A stretch of DNA of 64,000 bases from Streptomyces sp. HUAS CB01 (lineage in GTDB: Bacteria > Actinomycetota > Actinomycetes > Streptomycetales > Streptomycetaceae). Of the stretch, positions 52,342 to 61,157 are shown piece after piece (the stretch's first letter is position 1; the number at the start of each line of letters is the position of its first letter). The stretch lies in NCBI RefSeq assembly GCF_030406905.1, contig NZ_CP129137.1:3864001-3928000 (forward strand), in the 5' to 3' direction. The translations under genes and the position numbers were made by a program. The notes under the pieces were generated by a model. It had not been told where the DNA came from, did not search any database, and saw only the letters and a list, made by a program, of their open reading frames with translations.

Positions 52342-52365
52342 CCCCCTGCACGGCCGTGCAGGGGG
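52342..52365. promoter_or_regulatory. perfect 24-bp palindrome before HAD gene
   Basis: CCCCCTGCACGG is followed at once by its exact reverse complement, with no spacer. It ends 17 bp before the HAD phosphatase GTG and lies 63 bp after the oxidoreductase stop. As RNA it would form a very stable hairpin covering the ribosome-binding region; as DNA it could be an operator. Confidence 0.6.
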
Positions 52366-52382
52366 TACGGGAGAATGCCGGG

Positions 52383-53249
52383 GTGACCTCAGCTACCGAT
52401 CCTCTGCCGCTTCCCCCGACCGTCCGGCTGATCGCCACCGACCTGGACGGCACCCTGCTGCGCGACGACAAGTCCGTCTCGGAGCGCACCGTCGCCGCAC
52501 TCGCCGCGGCGGAGAGGGCGGGGATCGAGGTCTTCTTCGTCACGGGCCGCCCGGCGCGCTGGATGGACGTCGTCAGCGACCATGTGCACGGTCACGGGCT
52601 GGCGATATGCGCCAACGGCGCGGCGGTGGTCGATCTGCACGCCGGCGGGAAGCTGCTGGAGGTCCGCCCCCTCGCGCGCGCGAGCGCCCTCGACGTCGTC
52701 CAGCGACTGCGCGACGCGGCACCGGGCACCACCTTCGCGGTGGAGACCGCCACGGGAATCCACTACGAGCCCGGCTACCCGCCCTTCCACCTCGACCCCG
52801 GCGCCACGGTCGCCGTCGCCGAGAAGCTGCTGCACGAGGAGGAGCCCGGCTCGGCGGCCCCGGTCCTCAAGCTGCTCGCCCAGCACGGCGATCTGACGCC
52901 CGACGGCTTCCTCACCGTGGCCCGCACGGCCGCCGGGGACCTGGCCACGATCACCCGCTCCAGCCCGACGTCGCTGCTGGAGGTGAGCGGTCTCGGGGTG
53001 TCGAAGGCCTCGACGCTCGCCCTGTGCTGCGCGGAACGCGGCATCTCGTCGGACGAGGTCGTGGCCTTCGGCGACATGCCGAACGACGTGGAGATGCTGA
53101 CCTGGGCGGGCACGTCGTTCGCCATGGGCAACGCGCACCCCGACGTCGTCGCCGCCGCGTCCGGCCGGACCGTGGCGAACAACGACGACGGGGTCGCGGT
53201 CGTCATCGAGCGGATCCTCGCCGCACACGGCGCCGGGCAGCAGGCGTAG
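52383..53249 (+). CDS. Cof-type HAD phosphatase
   Basis: A 288-residue HAD hydrolase, class IIB. Motif I DLDGTLL (about residue 20), motif II FVTGRPARW, the Lys of GVSKASTL and motif IV FGDMPNDVEML are present; the cap lies between about 95 and 200. The GTG at 52383 lies just after the 24-bp palindrome. A paralogue of 38482-39291 with the same motifs. Substrate unknown; sugar phosphates or vitamin phosphates are typical. Confidence 0.92.
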   Translation: MTSATDPLPLPPTVRLIATDLDGTLLRDDKSVSERTVAALAAAERAGIEVFFVTGRPARWMDVVSDHVHGHGLAICANGAAVVDLHAGGKLLEVRPLARASALDVVQRLRDAAPGTTFAVETATGIHYEPGYPPFHLDPGATVAVAEKLLHEEEPGSAAPVLKLLAQHGDLTPDGFLTVARTAAGDLATITRSSPTSLLEVSGLGVSKASTLALCCAERGISSDEVVAFGDMPNDVEMLTWAGTSFAMGNAHPDVVAAASGRTVANNDDGVAVVIERILAAHGAGQQA

Positions 53250-53290
53250 CACCCGCGGCCCACCGGCGGCCTCCGGCCGGCCCCTCCGGA

Positions 53291-54343
53291 CTACAGCCAG
53301 ACTCCGCGGTTCCGCAGCCAGGTCACCGGGTCCACCGCCGATCCGAAGTCCGGGGTGAGCCGGACCTCGAAGTGGAGATGGGGCCCGGTCGAGTTGCCCG
53401 TGGTTCCGGCCTGGCCGAGCCACTGGCCGGTCCGGACCCGGTCGCCCTGGTCCACCGTGACGGACGCGAGGTGGGCGTACTGCGAGTACCAGCCGTCGTT
53501 GTGCTGGACGACGATCTGCATGCCGAAGCCGCCGCCGCAGGAGACGGACACGACCCGGCCGGCGCCGATCGAGCGCACGGGGCTGCCGATCCCGACGGCA
53601 AAGTCCTGCCCGGTGTGCCGGTTCGCCCAGCGCGTACCGGCACTGTCGAAGCCGGCCGACAGGGTGTAGCGCTGGACGGGCGTGACCCAGGCCGACCCCT
53701 CGGGGAACTCGGTCTGCGGCAGCGGGACCGAGCCGGAGCACTGCCCTGACGCCGCGCTGCGGTCAGCCTGCGCCTGCAGTGACCAGCGCGCCGAGTCGAG
53801 CTTGGTCTCGATGCCCCGTTTGATGCGCGCCAGCTCCGCCGTGCGGGCGTCCAGGCGGTACCAGGCCGCGCGGGCCTTCTTCTCCGCCACGGCCGTCAGG
53901 CGCTCGGCCTCCTTGGCGTCCTCCAGCAGCAGGTTCACCGTCATCGTGGCCTTGGCGTACATCCGCTGCCCACGCAGCAGCTCGTCCGGGTCGGAGGCGA
54001 ACATCAGCTCGAGGGTGGGCGCCAGGTTCCCTCCGCTGCGGTACTGGGCCCTGGCCACGGCGCCCAGCTTGTCGTGCATCTTCCGCATCTCTCGCCGCCG
54101 GTCGGCGAGCTGCCACTGCAGCTGGTCGAGCCGGGCGCGCTCGGCGACGGACGCCTGGAGTCCCCGCTCGTACGTGGCGGTGGCCTTGGACACCTCCTCG
54201 AGCAGCTGGGCGACCTGCACGCTCACGTTGGGGCCGTCATTGGCGGACGCGGCGGGTGCGGGCAGCAGCGGGAAGGCGACCAGCAGCGCGCACAGCAATG
54301 GCCTGAACAGCCGCCGGTGGCAGTCGCGTTGTCGGTGTCCCAT
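53291..54343 (-). CDS. secreted M23-family peptidase with coiled coil
   Basis: A 350-residue exported protein. Signal peptide (cleavage near PAASA), a long coiled coil (about residues 40-200, VSVQVAQLLEEVSKATATYERG onward) and a C-terminal LytM/M23 domain. Zinc ligands are visible: His and Asp in RHTGQDF and the HLHF motif near the end, plus AHLASVTV. The layout resembles EnvC/NlpD-type or RipA-like cell-wall hydrolases and their regulators. The ATG at 54343 was chosen because upstream residues are Arg/Pro-rich without bias. Convergent with the HAD gene. Confidence 0.9.
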   Translation of the reverse strand: MGHRQRDCHRRLFRPLLCALLVAFPLLPAPAASANDGPNVSVQVAQLLEEVSKATATYERGLQASVAERARLDQLQWQLADRRREMRKMHDKLGAVARAQYRSGGNLAPTLELMFASDPDELLRGQRMYAKATMTVNLLLEDAKEAERLTAVAEKKARAAWYRLDARTAELARIKRGIETKLDSARWSLQAQADRSAASGQCSGSVPLPQTEFPEGSAWVTPVQRYTLSAGFDSAGTRWANRHTGQDFAVGIGSPVRSIGAGRVVSVSCGGGFGMQIVVQHNDGWYSQYAHLASVTVDQGDRVRTGQWLGQAGTTGNSTGPHLHFEVRLTPDFGSAVDPVTWLRNRGVWL

Positions 54344-54607
54344 GCTCGGATCGTCACACCCGGGCTGACGGTCTGCCACATTTATCCGGTTCGTACGGCC
54401 ATCCGGCCCAGCCGGTCCGGCCAGCCCTCGCCGGCGCCGCGCGACACGTCGCTGACGGTGTGTCGGCCCGCCGGAGGGCCCCGGGCGGGACCGCTGCCGG
54501 TGAGGCACCGGTCCTGCCGGACGTCGGGGCGGGAAAGCTGCTGACGGTGCGTCGGTCCTGCCGACCGGGCGGTGCGACGACTGCCGAGGGGACATCGGAC
54601 CGCGGGT

Positions 54608-56449
54608 TCACTGCTCCGGCGGCTCGGTACCCGTCGTGTCGGCCGGTGGCGCGGCGGGGGCGGCCTGCGCCTGGAGCGGGGCCTCCCAGACGACCGTCGT
54701 ACCGCCGCCGCCCTCCGCGAGCCCCGGTCCGCACCGGCTCGACCCACCGAGCGACTCGGCCCGCCGGCGCAGATTGCGCAGCCCGCTCCGGCGTCCGCCC
54801 TCCGGGATGCCGACGCCGTCGTCCGCGACCGTCAGCCGGACGCCGTCGACCCCGCCGGCCGGGGCGCCCTCACCCACGAGCCGTACGGTCGCGTCGACGA
54901 CGACCTCGATGCGGGAGGCGTCGGCGTGCCGGAAGGCGTTCGACAGCGCCTCGCGCAGGGCGGCGATGAGGTTCTTCCCGGTGAGCTCGCCGACCACCGA
55001 GTCGACCGGCCCGACGAATCGGTGGGCGGGTTTGAACCCGAGCGGCACGGCCGCCATGTTGATCTCCCGCAGCACCCTGGTGCGCAGCCCCGACGGCGCC
55101 TCGGCCGGCCCCTGCTGGAGGGCGAAGATCGCGGTCCGGATCTCCTGGATCGTCACGTCCAGTTCGTCGACCGCCTTGCTGACGCCGTCCCGCACGGCGG
55201 GCGCGACGGACTTCCGGGAGGCGCTCTCGAGCATCATCCCCGTGGCGAACAGCCGCTGGATCACCAGATCGTGGAGGTCGCGCGCGATACGGTCCCGGTC
55301 CTCGTACACGGCGAGCCGCTCACGGTCCCGCTGGGCCTCGGCCATCATCAGCGCCAGCGCGGCCTGCGCGGCGAACTGCGTGCCGAGGGTGCGCTCGGCC
55401 TCGGTGAACTGCCGCGCCCCGCGGGCGCGCGGGGTCACGAGTGCACCGAGGATCCGTCCGCCGCTCTGCAACGGCAGCAGCATGGTCGGCCCGTAGCCGC
55501 CGGCCAGATCCGTGACCATGCGCGGGTCGGTGGAGGCGTCCGCCGCGAACACCGCCTCACCGGCGAGCAGCGCGGCGACCACCGGGCTCTCCGCCGGGGC
55601 GACCGCCCCCAGCGGTACGGCGGGCTCGGTCGCGGCGACGGCGACCACCTCCAGTCCGCCGCCGTCGGTCGGCAGCAGTACGATCCCGGCCGACGAGTCG
55701 GCCAGCCTCCGCGCCTGCTCGGCGACGACGGTCAGCGCGTCCTCCGCGTCGCCGCCGGACAGCAGCGCCGTCGTCACCGCCACCGAGCCGTCGATCCAGC
55801 GCTCGCGCTGCCGTGCCGCCTCGTACAGCCTCGCGTTGCCGATCGCGATGCCCGCCTCGGTCGCCAGGACGCGGACCATGTGCAGGTCCTCGTCGGTGAA
55901 GTCGGCCCCGTCGCGTTTCTCGGCCAGGTACAGATTGCCGAAGATCTCCCCGTGGACCCTGATCGGGACGCCGAGGAACGAGCGCATGGTCGGATGGCCG
56001 GGCGGGAAACCGCGGAAGCGCGGATCCTCGGTCAGGTCGGGGAGCCGCAACACGACGGGGTCGTGGATCAGGGCGCCGAGCAGACCCTGGTGCCCGTCGG
56101 GGAGGCGCCCGATCCGACGGGCGACTTCCTCGCTGACGCCGCAGGTCACGAAGTCCGCCAGGCCCTGACTCCCACCGTCGACGACCCCGATGGCCGCATA
56201 GCGGGCATCGGCGAGCCGCGCGGCGGTCTCACAGATCCGGTTGAGCGTGGAGTGCAGCTCCAGGCCGGTGCCGACGGAGCGCATCGCCTCCAGCAGCTGC
56301 GGCACACGCGCGGTGAGTTCCGTGGACAGCCCTTGCAGTTCCCGGGTCGCCCGGGCGGCGGCGTCGAGGTGGTCCGTGGGGCCCGTCCGGTCCCTCGGCT
56401 CCACGACGTCTCCCGGCTCCATGGAGTCCGGGTGTTCGGGCGCTGCCAT
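54608..56449 (-). CDS. DosS/DevS-like GAF sensor histidine kinase
   Basis: A 613-residue soluble kinase: GAF1 (about 60-200), GAF2 (about 225-375), HisKA_3 with the phospho-His in DRIARDLHDLVIQRLF (about 385-400) and HATPase (about 480-590). GAF1 contains FPPGHPTMRSFLGVPIRVHGEIFGNLYLAEK, close to the segment of mycobacterial DosS/DosT that carries the proximal heme His, so gas or redox sensing by heme is plausible but unproven. The start is 20 bp after the cydCD stop, making it the last gene of the cyd operon. No response regulator is adjacent. Confidence 0.9.
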   Translation of the reverse strand: MAAPEHPDSMEPGDVVEPRDRTGPTDHLDAAARATRELQGLSTELTARVPQLLEAMRSVGTGLELHSTLNRICETAARLADARYAAIGVVDGGSQGLADFVTCGVSEEVARRIGRLPDGHQGLLGALIHDPVVLRLPDLTEDPRFRGFPPGHPTMRSFLGVPIRVHGEIFGNLYLAEKRDGADFTDEDLHMVRVLATEAGIAIGNARLYEAARQRERWIDGSVAVTTALLSGGDAEDALTVVAEQARRLADSSAGIVLLPTDGGGLEVVAVAATEPAVPLGAVAPAESPVVAALLAGEAVFAADASTDPRMVTDLAGGYGPTMLLPLQSGGRILGALVTPRARGARQFTEAERTLGTQFAAQAALALMMAEAQRDRERLAVYEDRDRIARDLHDLVIQRLFATGMMLESASRKSVAPAVRDGVSKAVDELDVTIQEIRTAIFALQQGPAEAPSGLRTRVLREINMAAVPLGFKPAHRFVGPVDSVVGELTGKNLIAALREALSNAFRHADASRIEVVVDATVRLVGEGAPAGGVDGVRLTVADDGVGIPEGGRRSGLRNLRRRAESLGGSSRCGPGLAEGGGGTTVVWEAPLQAQAAPAAPPADTTGTEPPEQ

Positions 56450-56469
56450 GCCCCCGAGGGTAGTTAGTC

Positions 56470-59400
56470 CTATTTGCCAGGGAAAGCCGGATCCACGAGC
56501 CGCTCCCTGAGGAGATCACCGGCGCGCTCGCGCTCCAGCATGCGACGCAGCGGGCCGTCCGTCGCCGCCAGCTCCGCACAGGGCCCGCGCTGCACCGTGC
56601 GGCCCTCGTCCAGCACCAGCACCTCGTCGACCGCCTCGAGGCCGCGCAGCCGATGGGTGATCAGCACCGTCGTGCGCCCCTCGGTCGCGTACAGCAGGTC
56701 CGCGGTCAGGGCGTCCGCCGTGGCGAGATCCAGATGTTCGGCCGGCTCGTCGAGCAGCAGCACGGGGAAGTCGGCGAGCAGTGCACGGGCCAGGGCGAGA
56801 CGCTGTCGCTGACCACCGGAGAGCTGGGCTCCGTGCTCGCCGACGAGGGTGTCGAGCCCGTCCGGGAGAGCATCGGCCCAGTCGAGCAGCCGGGCGGCGG
56901 CGAGTGCCCCGCGCAGTTCCTCCTCGGAGGCACCGGGCCGGGCGAGCCGCAGATTCTCCCGGATCGAGCTGTCGAAGAGATGGGCGTCCTGGGCGCAGAG
57001 ACCGACGCTGCGGCGGACGGTGTCCCCGTCGAGCGAGGTCGCGTCGCTCCCGCCGATCGTGTACGTCCCGGCCCTGACGTCCAGGAAGCGCAGCAGCACC
57101 TGCGCGAGCGTGGTCTTGCCCGAGCCCGAGGCCCCGACGACGGCGACCCGCTTGCCGGCCGTGAGCGTCAGATCGAAGCCGGAGAGCGCGTCCTGCCGCG
57201 CGTCGGCATGGCGGGCGGTGAGCCCGCGGACCTCCAGGGGGAACGGGGAAGCGGGCTCGGGGGCCGGCTCCCGCGGCTCGCTCACCGGCACCGGGGCGTC
57301 GAGCACCTCGAAGACCCGCTGGGCGCTGCGCTTCACCCGTTGCCGGTACTGCACCGCCAGCGGGAGCCCGACGACGGCCTCGAAGGCGGCGAGCGGCGTG
57401 AGCACGACGACGGCGAGTTCGACTCCTTCGACCCGGCCGGAGTGCACGGCCGTGACCCCCGCGTACGCCGCGAAGGCGACGGTCAGGCCGCAGGCCACGG
57501 CCGACAGTCCGCCACCCAGCGCGGTGGCGGCGGCCGCGCGCGAGGCGATGCGGGTCAGCACGCGGTCTGCCTCCCGCACACCGGCCGTCCGCCGGGCCAG
57601 TGCCCCGGTGACGGTCAGCTCCGCGGTGCCCTTGAGCAGATCGACGACCTGCGTGGCCAGCGCCCCTCGGGCCGGGGCGAGTCGCCGCTCCGCCCGCCGT
57701 GCGAACGCCCCGCTCAGCATCGGCACGGCCACCCCGGCCACGAGCAGTCCCACGGCCAGTACGGCGCCGGCCTCGGGCAGCAGCCACGCGGTGAACCCGA
57801 CGGACGCGGCGCCGACGACGAGCGCGGCGCCCGCCGGCAGCGTCCAGCGCAGCCAGTAGTCCTGGAGGGCGTCGACGTCCGCGACGAGCCGGGACAGCAG
57901 ATCACCCCGGCGGGTACGGCGCAGCCCGGCGGGCGCGATCCGCTCCAGCCTGCGGTACACGCCGACCCGGAGATCGGCCAGCATCCTCAGCACGGCGTCG
58001 TGCGAGACGAGCCGCTCGGCGTAGCGGAACACGGCCCGCCCGATCCCGAACGCCCGCGTCGCCGTGACCGCCACCATCAGATAGAGCACGGGCGGTTGTT
58101 CCGACGCCCGTGAGATCAGCCATCCCGACACCGCCATGAGCCCCACGGCGGATCCCAGCGCGAGGCTTCCGAGCACGAGCGCCGTCACCAGCCGGCCGCG
58201 CAGCGACCCGGCCATGGCGCGCACCCGCGCGAGCACCCCGCCGTGGACCGGCCCGGACGCTTCTCGGAGGGCCCCGTCCCCGGGGTCCGTGGCGGAGGGC
58301 GACCGAGGCTCCAGCGGTTCCACGGGCGAGGTGGCCACCGCCGCTCCCGTGCCGTCGGCCGAGGGGGAGGGGCGGGGAATCCCGGCGGGGGCGAGGAGTG
58401 TCCGGGCCTCCTCACCGCCCGGAGCCTGCGGGGAGCGCAGTTCGACGACCCTGTCGGCCACAGACAGCAGCGCCGGGCGGTGGACGACGAGCAGCACCGT
58501 CCGGCCGCGCGCCAGCCTCCGCACCGCGTCGACGATGCCCGCTTCGGTCTCCCCGTCCAGCGCCGCGGTGGGCTCGTCCAGCAGCAGCAGCGGCCGGTCG
58601 GCGAGGAAGGCCCGGGCGAGCGCGATCCGCTGGCGCTGGCCCGCGGAGAGTCCCGCGCCGTCCTCACCGAGGACCGTGTGCACGCCCTGCGGGAGCGCGG
58701 CCACGAAGCCCTCCGCACCGGCTTCGCGGAGCGCCGCCAGGACCTCCGTGTCGTCCGCTTCGTGCCGTGCGAGCCGTACGTTCTCCGCGATCGTCCCCGC
58801 GAAGAGGTACGGCCGCTGCGGCACCCAGGCGATCTGCCGGTGCCAGGCCGCCCGGTCCACCGAGCCCAGGTCCACCGGCCGCGCACCCGGGGCCCCGACC
58901 CGGACCGTGCCCTCGTCCGGCGGGAGGAAGCCGAGCACGACATCGAGCAGCGTCGACTTTCCGACCCCGCTCGGACCGACCAGCGCGACGGTCTCGCCGT
59001 CCTCCACCGTCAGGGAGGCGGCGGCCGGCGAGGCGGTGGCACGGCCCTCGTGCCGCACGGTCACGCCGTCGAGCTCCAGCCGCACCCCCCGGGCGCCCGG
59101 GGCCGGCGCCGTACCGCCGGCCCGGACCGGGGTCTCCAGCACCCGGAAGATCTCCTCCGCGGCCGACAGCCCCTCCGCCGCGGCGTGGTACTGCGCGCCG
59201 ACCTGCCGCAGCGGCAGATAGGCCTCCGGCGCGAGGATCAGCACCACGAGCCCGGTGTACAGGTCCAGATCGCCGTGGACGAGCCGCATGCCGATGCCGA
59301 CCGCGACCAGCGCCACGGAGAGCGTCGACAGCAGTTCCAGGGCGAACGAGGACAGGAAGGCGATCCTCAAGGTCTTCAGCGTGGCCCGCCGGTACTCCGA

Positions 59401-60081
59401 GGTGATCTTCCGGATCGACTCGGCCTGGGCCTTCGCCCGACCGAACACCTTCAGCGTCGGCAGTCCCGCGACCACGTCGAGGAAATGACCGGACAGCCTC
59501 GACAGCAGCGCCCACTGACGGTTCATCCGGGTTTCGGTGGCCCAGCCGATCAGCACCATGAAGATCGGGATCAGCGGCAGAGTGACCACGATGACCGCAG
59601 CCGAGACCCAGTCCTCGGTGACGATCCGGGCCAGCACCGCGACCGGGACGACCACCGCCAGCCCCAACTGCGGCAGATATCGCGCGAAGTAGTCGTCGAG
59701 CGCGTCGACCCCCCGGGTGGCGAGGGCGGCCAGGGACCCGCTCCGCTGCCCGCTCAGCCACCCGGGCCCCAGCTGTGCGGCGCGCGCCAGCAACCGCAGC
59801 CGTAGTTCGGACTTGACGGCCGCGCTCGCCCGATGGGCCGCCAGCTCGGTCAGCCAGGCCACCAGTCCGCGTCCGGCGGCGACGGCGGCCAGCAGCAGCA
59901 ACGGGTTCCACAGCTCAGCAGCGTCCAGCCCGCGCTGGAAGGCGCCGACCACCACCTCGGCGATGAGCATCGCCTGGGCGACGACCAGCGCCGCACCGGC
60001 AAGGCCGAGGGCCACCACGGCCGCCATGAAGAGGCGGGTGGCACGGGCGTACCGGAGCAGTCGCGGGTCGACGGGTTTCAC
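56470..60081 (-). CDS. cydCD: fused CydD-CydC thiol/heme ABC exporter
   Basis: About 1203 residues: two complete ABC half-transporters in one chain, each a six-helix exporter domain plus nucleotide-binding domain. First ATPase: Walker A VGPSGVGKST, signature LSAGQRQR, Walker B LLLLDEPTAALD. Second: VGASGSGKTT, LSGGQRQR, VLLLDEPAEHLD. In E. coli the separate CydD and CydC export cysteine/glutathione for cytochrome bd assembly; fusion is normal in Streptomyces. The GTG at 60081 was preferred (AAGGG nine bases upstream) over the ATG at 60090. A parS site covers the start codon. It follows cydB by 51 bp. Confidence 0.94.
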   Translation of the reverse strand: MKPVDPRLLRYARATRLFMAAVVALGLAGAALVVAQAMLIAEVVVGAFQRGLDAAELWNPLLLLAAVAAGRGLVAWLTELAAHRASAAVKSELRLRLLARAAQLGPGWLSGQRSGSLAALATRGVDALDDYFARYLPQLGLAVVVPVAVLARIVTEDWVSAAVIVVTLPLIPIFMVLIGWATETRMNRQWALLSRLSGHFLDVVAGLPTLKVFGRAKAQAESIRKITSEYRRATLKTLRIAFLSSFALELLSTLSVALVAVGIGMRLVHGDLDLYTGLVVLILAPEAYLPLRQVGAQYHAAAEGLSAAEEIFRVLETPVRAGGTAPAPGARGVRLELDGVTVRHEGRATASPAAASLTVEDGETVALVGPSGVGKSTLLDVVLGFLPPDEGTVRVGAPGARPVDLGSVDRAAWHRQIAWVPQRPYLFAGTIAENVRLARHEADDTEVLAALREAGAEGFVAALPQGVHTVLGEDGAGLSAGQRQRIALARAFLADRPLLLLDEPTAALDGETEAGIVDAVRRLARGRTVLLVVHRPALLSVADRVVELRSPQAPGGEEARTLLAPAGIPRPSPSADGTGAAVATSPVEPLEPRSPSATDPGDGALREASGPVHGGVLARVRAMAGSLRGRLVTALVLGSLALGSAVGLMAVSGWLISRASEQPPVLYLMVAVTATRAFGIGRAVFRYAERLVSHDAVLRMLADLRVGVYRRLERIAPAGLRRTRRGDLLSRLVADVDALQDYWLRWTLPAGAALVVGAASVGFTAWLLPEAGAVLAVGLLVAGVAVPMLSGAFARRAERRLAPARGALATQVVDLLKGTAELTVTGALARRTAGVREADRVLTRIASRAAAATALGGGLSAVACGLTVAFAAYAGVTAVHSGRVEGVELAVVVLTPLAAFEAVVGLPLAVQYRQRVKRSAQRVFEVLDAPVPVSEPREPAPEPASPFPLEVRGLTARHADARQDALSGFDLTLTAGKRVAVVGASGSGKTTLAQVLLRFLDVRAGTYTIGGSDATSLDGDTVRRSVGLCAQDAHLFDSSIRENLRLARPGASEEELRGALAAARLLDWADALPDGLDTLVGEHGAQLSGGQRQRLALARALLADFPVLLLDEPAEHLDLATADALTADLLYATEGRTTVLITHRLRGLEAVDEVLVLDEGRTVQRGPCAELAATDGPLRRMLERERAGDLLRERLVDPAFPGK

Positions 60082-60088
60082 GTGAAAC
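60075..60088. promoter_or_regulatory. parS site (ParB binding)
   Basis: GTTTCACGTGAAAC is a perfect palindrome identical to the Streptomyces parS consensus. It overlaps the cydCD start. Such sites cluster around oriC in this genus and load ParB for chromosome segregation. Confidence 0.9.
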
Positions 60089-60132
60089 ATCCCTTGGTCA
60101 GGGGACCGGATGGTCCCTTCGGAACTCCGGCC

Positions 60133-61134
60133 TCAGTGCGGATCGGCGATGTGCTGGGTGCCGATCCGCTTCCGGAACACCCAGTACGTCCAGCCCTGGT
60201 ACAGCAGCACCATGGGCGTCGCGATCCCGGCGCACCAGGTCATGATCTTCAGGGTGTAGGGACTCGATGACGCGTTGGTGACAGTCAGGCTCCATGCCTC
60301 GTTGAGCGACGACGGCATGACATTCGGGAAGAGCGTCAGGAACAGCATCGCGACCGCGGCCACGATCGTGACGCCCGAGAGGGCGAACGACCAGCCCTCA
60401 CGGCCCGCCTGGTTCGCCCCGAGCGCCGCGACCAGTGCCACGACGGCGACGACCATGGCGACCAGGCTCGGACCGTCACCCTTCTCCAGCTGGGTCCAGC
60501 CGAGGAACCCGAGAGCCAGCACGGCTGTGACCAGGCCGAGGTTCCGGGCGAGCTTCCGGGCCCGCTCCCTGATGTCCCCGACGGTCTTCAGCGCCGTGAA
60601 GACCGTTCCGTGGAAGGTGAAGAGCGTCAGGGTCACCAGGCCGCCGAGGATCGCGTACGGGTTCAGCAGGTCCCCGAAGGTGCCGACGTACTCCATCTCC
60701 TGGTCGATCTTCACCCCGCGCACGATGTTCCCGAAGGCCACGCCCCACAGGAAGGCGGGGATGAGCGAGGTCCAGAAGATGGCCTCCTCCCAGTTGCGCT
60801 GCCAGTGCTCCTCGGGCCGCTTGGCCCGGTACTCGAACGCGACACCACGCACGATCAGACAGATCAGGATGATCAGCAGCGGGAGGTAGAAGCCCGAGAA
60901 GAGCGTGGCGTACCACTCGGGGAAGGCCGCGAAGGTCGCACCGCCCGCCGTGAGCAGCCACACCTCGTTGCCGTCCCAGACCGGTCCGATCGTGTTGATG
61001 AGGACGCGCTTCTCGATCCGGTTGCGGGCGAGCAGTTTCGTCAGGATGCCGACCCCGAAGTCAAAGCCCTCGAGGAAGAAGTAGCCGGTCCACAGGACGG
61101 CGATGAGTACGAACCAGACGTCGTGGAGTTCCAT
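60133..61134 (-). CDS. cydB: cytochrome bd oxidase subunit II
   Basis: A 333-residue integral membrane protein of eight to nine helices, starting MELHDVWFVLIAVLWTGYFFLEGFDFGVG, the CydB hallmark. Other signatures are GPVWDGNEVWL and RGVAFEYR. With CydA it forms the quinol oxidase that reduces oxygen to water at low oxygen. The ATG at 61134 lies 23 bp after the cydA stop. Confidence 0.97.
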   Translation of the reverse strand: MELHDVWFVLIAVLWTGYFFLEGFDFGVGILTKLLARNRIEKRVLINTIGPVWDGNEVWLLTAGGATFAAFPEWYATLFSGFYLPLLIILICLIVRGVAFEYRAKRPEEHWQRNWEEAIFWTSLIPAFLWGVAFGNIVRGVKIDQEMEYVGTFGDLLNPYAILGGLVTLTLFTFHGTVFTALKTVGDIRERARKLARNLGLVTAVLALGFLGWTQLEKGDGPSLVAMVVAVVALVAALGANQAGREGWSFALSGVTIVAAVAMLFLTLFPNVMPSSLNEAWSLTVTNASSSPYTLKIMTWCAGIATPMVLLYQGWTYWVFRKRIGTQHIADPH

Positions 61135-61157
61135 GCCTCAGCTCACTGTCCTCGGTC

